Of a stretch of 64,000 bases of DNA, positions 26,593-36,129 are shown one piece after another (the first letter of the stretch is position 1; each line of letters begins with the position of its first letter). Under the pieces are notes generated by a model. It was not told the origin of the DNA. It saw nothing but the letters and a program-made list of their open reading frames with translations, and did not search any database. A program made the translations under genes and the position numbers. The stretch is from Chlamydiales bacterium. Its GTDB lineage: Bacteria > Chlamydiota > Chlamydiia > Chlamydiales > JACRBE01. Location of the stretch: assembly GCA_016213235.1 (NCBI GenBank), contig JACRBE010000043.1, positions 1-64,000 on the forward strand. Direction: 5' to 3'.

Positions 26593-27621
26593 ATGACTGG
26601 GAAAACATATCTGGTACCGCGGGCATTTATCTGGAGACGAGTGCATTCTTTAACAGGATTGCTCATTGTATTATTTTTGGTAGAACATTTGCTAACAAAC
26701 TCTCAAGCTGCACTTTTTTTTGGAGATGATGGCAATGGTTTTGTCAGAGCTGTAAACGCTATTCATCATTTGCCTTATCTTTCTGTTATAGAAATAGTAT
26801 TAATTGGAATTCCTATTTTATTTCATGGGATGTTAGGGATTCGTTATGCCTTTATGGGAAAACATAATGCTCATCGCAGCGACGGTACAAAACCATCCAT
26901 GCGAGAATTTGGGAGAAATAGAGCTTATAGTTGGCAGCGCTACACTGCTTGGATCGTGCTCATAGGTATCATAGGTCATGTAGGATTTATGAGATTTTAT
27001 GCATACCCTCTTGTAGCAAAAGAAAATGGGCATGAGTCTTACTTTATTCGATTACATATGGATCCTGGTCTTTATACGGTTGCAAAGAGACTACATGTAG
27101 AGTTGTTTGATCAAAGTCAAATTGATGAGAAAAAAAGAGAGTTGCAGGAAATGGATAGTAAAATGATGGTTTTACAATCCAACATGGCAAGTGTAGAAAA
27201 TAAGCTAATGCAGGAGATGTCTGAAAGGCAAGAGATCAGCTATGATGCGGAAAATGCCGCTATGTTAGATAGCATGCAAACATGGAAACAAAAAAAGCAG
27301 TGGGTTGCAGCATTAACAGCAAGGGGTCTTTATCAGGGGCAGGTGATTGGAGTAGCAAGCGAATTTGGCGATGCAATTTTATTGAATGTAAGAGATGCAT
27401 TTAAAAATGTTATCGTTGCAGTGTTATATACTATCTTTGTGCTGGCGACCTGTTTTCATGCATTTAATGGACTGTGGACATTTTGTATTACATGGGGTGT
27501 GATTTTACAAGCTAGAGCTCAATCTCGCATGGTTAATGTCTGCATAGGGATTATGGTGGTTGTTGCACTTCTTGGACTAGCATCCATTTGGGGAACATAT
27601 TGGGTGAATTTAAAATATTAA
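26593..27621 (+). CDS. sdhC: Succinate dehydrogenase cytochrome b subunit SdhC, enlarged
   Basis: Membrane anchor of a B-type succinate:quinone reductase, with five membrane segments (about 20-42, 72-95, 115-138, 275-300 and 315-338) and conserved heme-ligand candidate histidines (VEHLL, LFHGMLG, IGHVGF, CFHAFNG). It is 342 residues against about 200 for Bacillus SdhC. The extra length is an in-frame 100-130-residue loop between segments three and four, containing a heptad-like helix (KKRELQEMDSKMMVLQSNMA). GGAG lies four bases before the ATG. sdhA starts 15 bases after the stop. Confidence 0.88.
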   Translation: MTGKTYLVPRAFIWRRVHSLTGLLIVLFLVEHLLTNSQAALFFGDDGNGFVRAVNAIHHLPYLSVIEIVLIGIPILFHGMLGIRYAFMGKHNAHRSDGTKPSMREFGRNRAYSWQRYTAWIVLIGIIGHVGFMRFYAYPLVAKENGHESYFIRLHMDPGLYTVAKRLHVELFDQSQIDEKKRELQEMDSKMMVLQSNMASVENKLMQEMSERQEISYDAENAAMLDSMQTWKQKKQWVAALTARGLYQGQVIGVASEFGDAILLNVRDAFKNVIVAVLYTIFVLATCFHAFNGLWTFCITWGVILQARAQSRMVNVCIGIMVVVALLGLASIWGTYWVNLKY

Positions 27622-27636
27622 TCGAAGGGAAAAAGC

Positions 27637-29532
27637 ATGAGTTTGGCTCGAAAGAAAAAAGAAGTAGTCGTCGTTGGGGGGGGGTTAGCGGGCCTTGCTT
27701 GCGCGATGAAATTAGCAGAAAATGGCTGCCATGTGAAATTAATATCTGTTACGAAGGTAAAGAGATCTCACTCGGTTTGTGCACAAGGGGGAATTAATGC
27801 AGCGGTGAATTTACGAGGAGAAGGAGATTCTCCTTATATTCATGCGTATGAAACAATTAAAGGGGGGGATTTTTTAGCAAATCAGCCGCCTGTTCTTGAG
27901 ATGTGTCTAACTGCACCTGCTATTATTGAAATGCTGGATCGCTTTGGCTGTACTTTTAATCGCTCTCCTGAAGGAAATCTTGATTTTAGAAGATTTGGTG
28001 GCACTTTTTATAACCGTACTGCTTTTTGTGGGAGTTCTACAGGGCAACAAATTCTTTATTCACTTGATGAACAAGTGAGAAGATTTGAAGCAGCGGGTAT
28101 GGTAGAGAAGTATGAACATCATGAGTTTATGCGCCTTATCTTAGATCAACGTGGTTGTGCAAGAGGCATTGTAATGATGGACCTGTTTTCCATGAAATTA
28201 GAAGTAGTAAAAGCAAATGCCGTGGTGGTGGCTAGTGGCGGGCTAGGATATATTTTTAAAAAAACAACAAACTCTACCTTTTGTACGGGAGCTGCCAATG
28301 GCAGGTTATTTATGCAAGGCATGAAATATGCTAATGGGGAGTTTATTCAGATTCATCCAACATCTATACCGGGCCATGATAAATTGCGTTTAATGACAGA
28401 AACGTTGCGTGGGGGTGGTGGAAGAGTGTGGGTATGGGGAGATTCTTCTAAAACAGTAAAAAACCCGGAAGGACAAGATATTGTTTGTGGTAAAACGGGA
28501 GAACCTTGGTATTTTCTTGAAGAATTTTATCCAGACATTGGTAATTTAGTTCCTCGAGATATTGCATCAAGGGAAATTGTACAAATAGTAAAAGCAGGTC
28601 TTGGTGTGGAAGGAAGAGATCAAGTTTATCTTGATGTAACTCATTTTAATCAGGAACTGCAGAAAAAATATGTTTCTGTATTTGATATTTATCGTAAATT
28701 TACCGGAGATGACCCAAGAGAAAAACCAATGAAGATCTTTCCTGGAGTTCATTATTCCATGGGAGGAGGATGGGTAGACTTTCCTGCTGCGGATGATGTG
28801 GATCGATGGACAAGATATAGACATATGACCAATCTGAAAGGATGTTTTAATGTTGGAGAATCAGATTATCAATATCATGGAGCTAATCGACTGGGTGGCA
28901 ATTCATTGATGTCTTGTATTTTTGGAGGGCTCATTACAGGGATTGAGGTCCCAAGATATATTGACAATCTTGATCAAACTTATGATGAACTCACGCCTCA
29001 TTGTTTTGAGGAAGCGCTTGCCAAGGAACAAGCATTTAAACATGATTTATTATCTCGTAGAGGCAATGAAAACATTCATGATTTGCATGATGAACTAGCA
29101 GATTTAATGGTAAAAAATGTAACTGTTGTGCGTCATAATGAAGATTTGAAATATGCGATGGAAAGAATTAAAGAGATAAGAGAGAGATATCAACATATTG
29201 CTCTTGATGATACAGGTCAGATGCTCAACCAAACATATACGCTTGCTAATCAATTTAAAGCGATGTTAGAGCTTTGTCTTGTCATTACTAAAGGGGCATT
29301 GTTAAGGGATGAATTTAGAGGGGCGCATTTTAAACCGGAGCATCCAGAAAGAGATGATGCTAACTGGCTTAAAACAACCATTGCCACTTATGATGAAGCG
29401 GGGGGTGAGCCAAAAATATCTTATGAACCTGTTGACATTAGGCATGTAGACCCGGTAAAAAGAAAATATGTGAAAACACATGATATTCCGGAAATAAAGA
29501 ACATACCAAGTAATATGTTATTGCCCATTTAA
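27637..29532 (+). CDS. sdhA: Succinate dehydrogenase flavoprotein subunit SdhA
   Basis: Catalytic FAD subunit, 631 residues, oxidising succinate to fumarate. The N-terminal dinucleotide fold (VVVGGGLAGLACAMKLAE) is followed by RSHSVCAQGGINAA, whose His is the covalent FAD site. Further motifs are FHG-like substrate segment residues, GANRLGGNSLMSC near residue 415 and the C-terminal HFKPEHPERDD. Length and motifs fit the Bacillus/B-type group. It sits between sdhC and sdhB with gaps of 15 and 9 bases. Confidence 0.95.
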   Translation: MSLARKKKEVVVVGGGLAGLACAMKLAENGCHVKLISVTKVKRSHSVCAQGGINAAVNLRGEGDSPYIHAYETIKGGDFLANQPPVLEMCLTAPAIIEMLDRFGCTFNRSPEGNLDFRRFGGTFYNRTAFCGSSTGQQILYSLDEQVRRFEAAGMVEKYEHHEFMRLILDQRGCARGIVMMDLFSMKLEVVKANAVVVASGGLGYIFKKTTNSTFCTGAANGRLFMQGMKYANGEFIQIHPTSIPGHDKLRLMTETLRGGGGRVWVWGDSSKTVKNPEGQDIVCGKTGEPWYFLEEFYPDIGNLVPRDIASREIVQIVKAGLGVEGRDQVYLDVTHFNQELQKKYVSVFDIYRKFTGDDPREKPMKIFPGVHYSMGGGWVDFPAADDVDRWTRYRHMTNLKGCFNVGESDYQYHGANRLGGNSLMSCIFGGLITGIEVPRYIDNLDQTYDELTPHCFEEALAKEQAFKHDLLSRRGNENIHDLHDELADLMVKNVTVVRHNEDLKYAMERIKEIRERYQHIALDDTGQMLNQTYTLANQFKAMLELCLVITKGALLRDEFRGAHFKPEHPERDDANWLKTTIATYDEAGGEPKISYEPVDIRHVDPVKRKYVKTHDIPEIKNIPSNMLLPI

Positions 29533-29541
29533 AGGATCTTT

Positions 29542-30309
29542 ATGAAACAAATGTTTATACTAAAAATTTTTAGGGGCATTCCCAAACAGCAATATTGGGA
29601 AGAATTTGAATTAGAAAGAAAGCCTTTTTACAATGTAATATCTGCATTAATGGATATACAAAAGCATCCGGTGAATCGCAGAGGGCAAAAAGTAGAGCCT
29701 GTGGCATGGGAGCAAGGATGTTTGGAAGAGGTGTGTGGGTCTTGTTCTATGTTGATTAATGGCAAACCACGACAATCGTGCACAGCAATGGTTGATGATA
29801 TTATTCAAAAAACAGGCTCCACAACTATTACGCTAGCGCCATTTTCCAAATTTCCTTTGGTTCGAGATTTGCATGTAGATCGATCAACAATGTTTGATGA
29901 TTTAATTAAGATAAAAGGATGGATCGATACAGAAGGATCTCCAACCAATAGTTTTGGTCCTCGTATTTCTCAGAAAAAACAGGAAACCATGTATGTATTA
30001 TCTACATGTATGACATGTGGATGCTGTTTAGAGGCGTGTCCGCAAGTTAATAATCGCTCGAAGTTTATGGGGCCGGCAGCTATTTCTCAGGTGCGCTTAT
30101 TTAATTTAAATCCTACGGGAGGGATGCAACAGGAGGAAAGATTGCATCCATTAATGGGAGAAGGTGGCATTGCGGATTGTGGTAATGCGCAAAATTGTGT
30201 GCAAGTATGTCCTAAAGAGATACCTTTGACAGAGTCGATTGCTGTGATGGGGCGCGAAGCGACAAAGCAAGCGGTTAATGATTTTTTCAGTTCTCCTGAA
30301 AGAAACTAA
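29542..30309 (+). CDS. sdhB: Succinate dehydrogenase iron-sulfur subunit SdhB
   Basis: Electron-transfer subunit, 255 residues. The three clusters are all visible: a ferredoxin-type [2Fe-2S] site (CLEEVCGSCS with a later QSC, about 61-85), a [4Fe-4S] site (CMTCGCCLEACP, about 155-166) and a [3Fe-4S] site (CGNAQNCVQVCP, about 213-224). The stop is followed by 141 bases without a gene before the small unknown protein. Confidence 0.95.
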   Translation: MKQMFILKIFRGIPKQQYWEEFELERKPFYNVISALMDIQKHPVNRRGQKVEPVAWEQGCLEEVCGSCSMLINGKPRQSCTAMVDDIIQKTGSTTITLAPFSKFPLVRDLHVDRSTMFDDLIKIKGWIDTEGSPTNSFGPRISQKKQETMYVLSTCMTCGCCLEACPQVNNRSKFMGPAAISQVRLFNLNPTGGMQQEERLHPLMGEGGIADCGNAQNCVQVCPKEIPLTESIAVMGREATKQAVNDFFSSPERN

Positions 30310-30450
30310 ATAGCAAGAGCTGCGGGTTCTCCTCAGTTTTAGTCAGAGTGTGGTGTGCAAAGTCAACATACACAACAATGCGAATATAAATTTATTGTTT
30401 ACAAAAATGTATAAAACTTTGATTTTACAGTTAAATACTCAGGAGATAAT

Positions 30451-30804
30451 ATGCGTATTCCACCTGTTGGGAATAATAATTATTCTACTTTTGGCTCTAA
30501 TCCTCCGCCAACACCAGCTCAGATTGTTGACGATCTGGATGGTTTTGCAGAATTAGTATCAAGTACGACGTTTCCTGTAAGCGCTGGACAGACGCAAGCG
30601 CTTATAGATTATTCGAGGATGATCGTATCAAGCGCACAGGAAGCAGGGCTTAATTCAACTATATGCGGTATGACGGATGTTTTGGCAGCGTCTGTTATAA
30701 GTTTAGTTTCAGCAACAACAGTCGATGCTTTTAATTCGGAGTTAGCAGCAATAACCTGTGGAATAGTACCGGTATGCATTGAGGCGATACAACAAAGTGA
30801 GTAA
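30451..30804 (+). CDS. Small protein of unknown function
   Basis: A 117-residue protein with AGGAG six bases before its ATG. The first 25 residues are Asn/Pro-rich and flexible (RIPPVGNNNYSTFGSNPPPT); the rest is a compact Ala/Ser/Thr-rich helical region with three cysteines and two moderately hydrophobic stretches (about 70-85 and 97-110). There is no signal peptide. A secreted effector is possible, given the disordered N-terminus, but that is a guess. It converges on lplA with nine bases between. Confidence 0.65.
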   Translation: MRIPPVGNNNYSTFGSNPPPTPAQIVDDLDGFAELVSSTTFPVSAGQTQALIDYSRMIVSSAQEAGLNSTICGMTDVLAASVISLVSATTVDAFNSELAAITCGIVPVCIEAIQQSE

Positions 30805-30813
30805 GTGTTTTGA

Positions 30814-31542
30814 CTATTCTAATTGATTGCTCCCTATGTCAGCATAGTTGACTTGTATGGTAGACGTGCGATGAGGATTGTTTAGATGGATTAAAGCGCT
30901 TTCTAAATGGTAATAGTTGATATGGTATGCACTAAATTGTTGCAATAGTTGGTGAGAACAATCAGTCATATGAGGAAAATACCCTTTCAGGGGGATTAAA
31001 AACTCCTCATGAGAACGCGATTTGCGATAATCAGGTTGTTTTTTAGGTAGTAACAAGCTCTTCATATTTTGGGGGCAATAGTCCCATAAAAATGTGGTAT
31101 GATGCAGCCATCGATCTTTTTGTATATATTGTGCATTTCCACCACATTTTTTATTCCCGATTGCAAAGTCATTTTCCATTAAACAAAATTCTGCCGGGAA
31201 TGCTTTTTTTATACTGGTTTCAATCCACTGCATAATAGGTTTTGGATAAGGCGAGCAAGATACATCTTGTTTATTCATAATAAGCGTAAAAAAGAGGGTG
31301 TGATGATCTACCACGACGGTGCCGCCACCGCTAAAGCGTTTGATAATAGGGAGGGATAAGGAAAGAGCCTTAGATCGATTAATCAACTCATCCACAATGC
31401 CGGAAATACCCATTACAATTGCTGGTGAGGATCCCTGATTAAGGATTAACCAATTATCCTGGCTGGTTCTTAAAAGCGCCTCTTCTAATTGTAACTGATG
31501 AAAAATAAAGTAATCATTTAATAGTAAAACATTCAGATTCAT
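30814..31542 (-). CDS. lplA: Lipoate-protein ligase A family protein
   Basis: Attaches lipoate to the E2 subunits of 2-oxoacid dehydrogenases. The 242-residue protein has the family core: RFSGGGTVVVDHHTL (about 68-82), the lysine-bearing GNKKCGGNAQYI segment (about 127-138) and FLWDYCP. It lacks the C-terminal accessory domain of E. coli LplA, giving the shorter LplA/LipM type. No clear ribosome binding site precedes the ATG. From memory, Chlamydia has lplA beside mnmG (gidA); here the two are about 10 kb apart because of the metal island and two small genes. Confidence 0.88.
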   Translation of the reverse strand: MNLNVLLLNDYFIFHQLQLEEALLRTSQDNWLILNQGSSPAIVMGISGIVDELINRSKALSLSLPIIKRFSGGGTVVVDHHTLFFTLIMNKQDVSCSPYPKPIMQWIETSIKKAFPAEFCLMENDFAIGNKKCGGNAQYIQKDRWLHHTTFLWDYCPQNMKSLLLPKKQPDYRKSRSHEEFLIPLKGYFPHMTDCSHQLLQQFSAYHINYYHLESALIHLNNPHRTSTIQVNYADIGSNQLE

Positions 31543-31555
31543 GGGGAGAAGAATA

Positions 31556-31918
31556 TCATAGAGACGTGTTTACTGACATAATGTTTTCTACTGGAACCAC
31601 TTGGTATTTGATACCTATAGGCGTACTCATCTTAAAGATTAAAATAGTTTCTCCGGATAATATAGTGATATCAGTAATGCCTTTTAACATTGTTCCATCT
31701 TTTAATATAAAAAAAACTTGGGGATTGACTGTATTTTTCATTAAATAATCATAGGCATCTTTATAATCCTTAGCCCGATCTTTTGGAGTAAGAATCATGA
31801 GTGGGGCACCATCTGATTTTGCTCCATGAGTAAGAGCTGCCTCACCGGGAGATGGTTGTGTCTGAGTAAATGCTATAGCATGTGCTAATACGAAAGAAAC
31901 AAAAAGAATTTTTTTCAT
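31556..31918 (-). CDS. Small exported protein of unknown function
   Basis: A 120-residue protein with a clear signal peptide (MKKILFVSFVLAHAIAFTQT). The mature part has a variable region then a beta-rich tail (VFFILKDGTMLKGITDITIL... QVVPVENIMSV) that recalls a small SH3/Sm-like barrel, though I would not name a family. It lies between the degenerate GGDEF gene and lplA on the same strand with gaps of 9 and 13 bases, so all three are probably co-transcribed. Confidence 0.75.
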   Translation of the reverse strand: MKKILFVSFVLAHAIAFTQTQPSPGEAALTHGAKSDGAPLMILTPKDRAKDYKDAYDYLMKNTVNPQVFFILKDGTMLKGITDITILSGETILIFKMSTPIGIKYQVVPVENIMSVNTSL

Positions 31919-31927
31919 AAAACAACG

Positions 31928-32821
31928 TTATGTGTTAATAATTTTATTTCCTTCTTGTTTTGCTTGATCAAGCCGTTTTCTTGCAAGATCTATTAATCGA
32001 TCTTCTTTGATATTTGCTTCATTTGCAATAAGACCGATAGAAACAGTGAGTTGTATTTTTCCTCGTGAGGCTGCATAGGTATGGTTTTGAATATCTTCTT
32101 TAATGTTTTCTGCAATAAAGGTGGCAGCTTGCTGAGATGTTTTTGTTAGTATCAGTAAAAACTTACCCTGTTCCAGTGGTTTAATAGAATCTTGATGGCG
32201 CAAACATGACTGAATCGTATGAGATACTTGTTGTAATAGTTGCTCCATATCGAGAGTATCTATTTGCATAGAAAGATCATCAAAGTGATCAATTTCTAGC
32301 ATCAAAATGCTTTCTGCATCTTTATTAAACCCATTATCTGTAGGGGTTTTGGGAGTAATGTGTTTACTTAAGCTATCGACAGTAGCTGGAGAAATACTCT
32401 TAATTTTACTAGTAAATAAACTGGTTTTTTCTTTGGTTGAGTGTTTATCTGATACTTGTTTGATTTTTTCTCTTACATCCAGTTCATCCAAAGGCAGAGT
32501 AACAAAGCCACTAGCACCGGATTGTTGCAAGGATAAGACATACGATCTCTTCAAGTGATGAGTGATAATTAATATAGGGGTATCTTGTTTTGTAAGGCGA
32601 ATCTGTTGACAAATGGTATGAACAGATTGATCAAGAGATGGTTCATCAATAAAAATGATATGAATTTGTGTGGATTCCAAGATGTCTTTTATTAATGCAA
32701 GATTGTTACATTCAACGATATGATGCTCATCTCCGAATGTTTTCTTAAAAAATAGCAGAGTCTTTGAGGTATTGGTAACCACTAAGAAGGTATCCATTTT
32801 TTTTGGAGCAGAGGATGACAT
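31928..32821 (-). CDS. Receiver protein with degenerate GGDEF domain
   Basis: A 297-residue protein. Residues about 10-120 have a receiver-like fold with IIFIDEPS at the phosphoacceptor position, ILIITHH and a TLPLD segment in place of the K-P motif. Residues about 165-295 are GGDEF-like (ILMLEIDHFDDLSMQ, RHQDSIKPL, LTVSIGL and ARKRLDQAKQEGNKI), but the signature G-G-D-E-F reads E-Q-G-K-F. Diguanylate cyclase activity is therefore unlikely; a ligand-binding or protein-interaction role is more probable. No other c-di-GMP gene is visible in the window. Confidence 0.8.
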   Translation of the reverse strand: MSSSAPKKMDTFLVVTNTSKTLLFFKKTFGDEHHIVECNNLALIKDILESTQIHIIFIDEPSLDQSVHTICQQIRLTKQDTPILIITHHLKRSYVLSLQQSGASGFVTLPLDELDVREKIKQVSDKHSTKEKTSLFTSKIKSISPATVDSLSKHITPKTPTDNGFNKDAESILMLEIDHFDDLSMQIDTLDMEQLLQQVSHTIQSCLRHQDSIKPLEQGKFLLILTKTSQQAATFIAENIKEDIQNHTYAASRGKIQLTVSIGLIANEANIKEDRLIDLARKRLDQAKQEGNKIINT

Positions 32822-32866
32822 ATCTTTTATTTTATGCTTTGTCTTTTAAATAAAACAAAGGGTTGT

Positions 32867-32995
32867 TTAAAAGAAATAAAAAAACTTATAACTAGCTTGC
32901 AAAGAAACTGGCTGGTAACGCTCTGAAAGGTTATGATGCAGAGAAAAAGATATCCGATTTTCTTCTCCAACTATCAAACTTGCTTGGACACAGGT
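32867..32995 (-). pseudogene. C-terminal remnant of an outer-membrane beta-barrel protein
   Basis: Just past the cusA stop, a 42-codon minus-strand frame runs to a stop at 32869-32867. It has alternating beta-strand character (NRISFSLHHNLSERY, then VSLQASYKFFYFF) and ends in the aromatic Phe typical of the last strand of an outer-membrane barrel recognised by BamA. It has no start of its own and is closed upstream by a stop at 32998-32996. I read it as the tail of a barrel gene cut off when the metal island arrived. It overlaps the last codons of cusA in another frame. Confidence 0.5.
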
Positions 32996-35900
32996 TTAAT
33001 ATGCCAAAATTGGATGCTCCTCCAAATAACATAGATTGCTGGGACTACGAGTAAAGTGAGAAGGGTCAATGAAATAAGCCCTCCCCATAAAGGAGCTGCA
33101 ACGCGTTTGGCAATGTCAGATCCGACTCCTCCGCTCCATATGATTGGAAGTAATCCAAAAATATTAAGAGCAACAGCCATAATTAAAGGTCTTACCCTAG
33201 AAGCTCCGTGCTCAACTGTCATGGTCAGTAAATCTTCTTGAGAGTTTATCCGACCCTCTTCTGTCCATTTTTTAAACCCTTCATCGAGATAAACAACCAT
33301 AATGGCTGTTGTTTCTGCTGCTGTACCAAGAAGCGCAATCATACCTACCCAAACTGCAACTGAAGTATTATAACTTACAGAAAACAGGAGAAAAATAGCA
33401 CCGATGGCTGCAAAAGGAACAGACAGCATGACAATTAGCGTTTGGGCAATGCCCCTGAAATTGAGATACAGAATGAGTGCAATGATGATTAGAGTCAAAG
33501 GAACAACAACGTTTATCAACGCTTGAATCCTCTCCAGAAATTCATACTGACCTGTCCATTTGAGATAGTATCCTGTAGGGAGCATTAAGTTTTGTGCGAC
33601 AGCTTTTTTTGCATCTTGCACATAACCACCGATATCTCGCCCTTCTATATCAACATAAACCCATCCTGTCAGGGATCCCATCTCATCCTTAATCATCGGA
33701 GGTCCCATGGCTACTTCAATTTTGCCAAGTTGGCCAAGAGGAACATGTTCCACGCGCCCGGGGACCGCATCTAGTTTCATCGCAATAGGCACCAAAATCT
33801 TTTTTAATTTCTCGATATCATCGCGTAGTTCTCGAGGATAGCGCACGTTGATTTTGTATCTTTCACGACCTTCAATCGTTGTATCTACATCCAGTCCACC
33901 AATTGCTGTTTCTACAATTTCTTGAACATCCATGACCCTTAATCCGTAACGAGCAATCGCTGCACGATCAGGAGTAAAGTCAATGAAGAACCCTCCCATT
34001 TCTCTTTCAGCATATACACTGCGGGTTCCCGGAACCATTTTAAGGATCTTTTCAAGCTCTTCTCCGAGAAAGGCGATTTCTACAAGATCTTTTCCAAAAA
34101 TCTTAATCCCAATCGGAGTGCGGATTCCCGTCGTCAACATGTCAATACGGGCTTTAATAGGCATTGTAAAAGCGTTTTGCACTCCTGCAAATTGAAGGGC
34201 TTGATTCATCTTTTCGACAAGCTTATCCTTTGTCATACCAGACCGCCACTCAGACCTGGGCTTCAAGGTGATAACCGTTTCAATCATCGAAAGGGGAGCA
34301 GGGTCAGTTGGCGTCTCCGAACGACCAGCTTTACCGAAGACAGATTGGACCTCAGGGAAGCTCCGCAGAATTTTGTCTTGTGTTTGTACCAACTGTTTGG
34401 CAGCCTCAATAGAAATCCCAGGTGTTGTAATCGGCATGAAAAGGATTGTTTCCTCATCTAAAGGGGGCATGAATTCAGAGCCCAACTTGTTATAGATGGG
34501 GATAGTAGCAAGAATGAGAAGAAGGCATCCTCCTGCTACAAAATAGCGCCAGCGCACGCAAAACTTTAAGACGGGTTTATAGGCAGCAATACAAATCCTT
34601 GTGACAGGATTTTTCATTTCTGGTTTTATTTTGCCCCGAATGAACGTGACCATCAGTGCTGGCACTAGAGTGACTCCAAGGATCGCTCCAAAAACCACGG
34701 AAAATGTTTTTGTATAAGCCAAAGGAGAGAAAAGACGACCCTCTTGTTCTTGAAGTACAAACACAGGAAGAAAGCCAATGACAATGACAAAAAGCGAAGC
34801 AAAAATACTAGGGCCGATTTCTTTAGCAGCTTCGATTACTACATCACTACGTGGCCGTTTTTCTCCTTCTCGTTCTAATTTTTTATGGGCATTCTCCGTC
34901 ATAATCACTGCAGAATCAACAATATCCCCAATAGCAATGATTATCCCTGCAAGCGACATGATATTGGCATTGATCCCCATGTAATACATCGGAATAAAAG
35001 AGATCATCACAGCAATGGGCAAGGTAATAATAGAGACAAGAGTAGATCGGAAATGAAAGAGAAAGATCAAAATAACCAGGGAAACGATGATAATCTCCTC
35101 AACCAGGGCCTCTGATAAGGTGTCTATGGAGTGCTTGATGAGAGTGGAGCGGTCATACGTTGTTACTACTTTTATTCCCGGAGGGAAGGAAGGCTCCATT
35201 TCTTTAATTTTCTCTTTGACTCGATCGATCACTTTTGCCGTATCTTCCCCAACGCGCATAACGACAATTCCACCGACGACTTCTCCTTCTCCATTAAGTT
35301 CCACAAAGCCGCGGCGAATATTTCCTCCGATTTGAACATGCCCTATGTCTCTGATTAAGACAGGAGTTCCTTTCTGGTCGGTACCAACGACAATCTCCTC
35401 AATCATGCCTTTATCAGTGATATAGCCACGCCCTCGAACGGCATATTCATGCTGTGTAAGTTCAATAACACGTCCTCCCACATCCCCATTAGACCTGTGG
35501 ACCGCTTCTTTGATATCGGAAATCGAAAGGTTATAGGCTTGAAGTTTAGTCGGATCGATCTCTATCTGATATTCTTTTTGATAACCCCCGACACTTGCAA
35601 CCTCAGCAACTCCAGGTATGGAAGTCAACCAGTAGCGCAAATACCAGTCTTGAAACGTGCGCATATCTTGAAGAGTATATTCCCCCGATTCATCAATGAG
35701 AGCATATTCAAAAATCCAGCCAACTCCTGTGGCATCTGGCCCAAGTTGGGGAGTCACTCCTTCGGGTAATTTATCTTGTAACTTGGATAAGTACTCTAAA
35801 GCACGGCTCCGCGCCCAATAAAGATCAGTGCCATCTTGAAAAATCACGGATACAAAGGACATACCAAACATGGTAAAACCACGGACTAATTTTACCTTCG

Positions 35901-36129
35901 GGGCACCAAGAAAAGTAGTGACAAGTGGATAGGTAATCTGATCTTCAACCAGGTTGGGGCTACGGCCCATCCATTCTGTAAAAATGATCACTTGGGTATC
36001 AGAAAGATCTGGTAAGGCATCAATAGGTGTTTTATTAATGGTCCAAACGGACCAGAGCAAAACAAGACCTGTCACAATAAAGACGACAAGACGGTTCTTT
36101 CCACAAATCTCAATAAGTTTGCTAATCAT
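32974..36129 (-). CDS. cusA: CusA/CzcA-type heavy-metal RND efflux pump
   Basis: Inner-membrane RND pump of the heavy-metal efflux class, 1051 residues. HME-type features include TPIDALPDLSDTQVI near the N-terminus, DPDATGVGW-like GPDATGVGWIFEYAL (about 130), two periplasmic domains, and membrane helices with the acidic IAIGDIVDSAVIMTENA segment of the proton relay (about 400). The stretch MPIKARIDMLTTGI (about 625) matches the monovalent Cu/Ag (CusA) subgroup. The gene abuts cusB with a one-base overlap. Its GC content is visibly higher than the chlamydial neighbours. CzcA-like zinc/cobalt specificity is the alternative. Confidence 0.9.
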   Translation of the reverse strand: MISKLIEICGKNRLVVFIVTGLVLLWSVWTINKTPIDALPDLSDTQVIIFTEWMGRSPNLVEDQITYPLVTTFLGAPKVKLVRGFTMFGMSFVSVIFQDGTDLYWARSRALEYLSKLQDKLPEGVTPQLGPDATGVGWIFEYALIDESGEYTLQDMRTFQDWYLRYWLTSIPGVAEVASVGGYQKEYQIEIDPTKLQAYNLSISDIKEAVHRSNGDVGGRVIELTQHEYAVRGRGYITDKGMIEEIVVGTDQKGTPVLIRDIGHVQIGGNIRRGFVELNGEGEVVGGIVVMRVGEDTAKVIDRVKEKIKEMEPSFPPGIKVVTTYDRSTLIKHSIDTLSEALVEEIIIVSLVILIFLFHFRSTLVSIITLPIAVMISFIPMYYMGINANIMSLAGIIIAIGDIVDSAVIMTENAHKKLEREGEKRPRSDVVIEAAKEIGPSIFASLFVIVIGFLPVFVLQEQEGRLFSPLAYTKTFSVVFGAILGVTLVPALMVTFIRGKIKPEMKNPVTRICIAAYKPVLKFCVRWRYFVAGGCLLLILATIPIYNKLGSEFMPPLDEETILFMPITTPGISIEAAKQLVQTQDKILRSFPEVQSVFGKAGRSETPTDPAPLSMIETVITLKPRSEWRSGMTKDKLVEKMNQALQFAGVQNAFTMPIKARIDMLTTGIRTPIGIKIFGKDLVEIAFLGEELEKILKMVPGTRSVYAEREMGGFFIDFTPDRAAIARYGLRVMDVQEIVETAIGGLDVDTTIEGRERYKINVRYPRELRDDIEKLKKILVPIAMKLDAVPGRVEHVPLGQLGKIEVAMGPPMIKDEMGSLTGWVYVDIEGRDIGGYVQDAKKAVAQNLMLPTGYYLKWTGQYEFLERIQALINVVVPLTLIIIALILYLNFRGIAQTLIVMLSVPFAAIGAIFLLFSVSYNTSVAVWVGMIALLGTAAETTAIMVVYLDEGFKKWTEEGRINSQEDLLTMTVEHGASRVRPLIMAVALNIFGLLPIIWSGGVGSDIAKRVAAPLWGGLISLTLLTLLVVPAIYVIWRSIQFWHIKPVSKQV

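Noticed and set aside
34177-35769. Several plus-strand ORFs within the cus genes
   Set aside because: They lie wholly inside cusA on the opposite strand and lack start signals or family motifs.
32974-36129. Multidrug (AcrB-type) RND pump
   Set aside because: The sequence has HME-type features (DALPDLSDTQV, the IGDIVDSAV helix and methionines in the KARIDML region), and CusB-type partner proteins with Met-rich ends.
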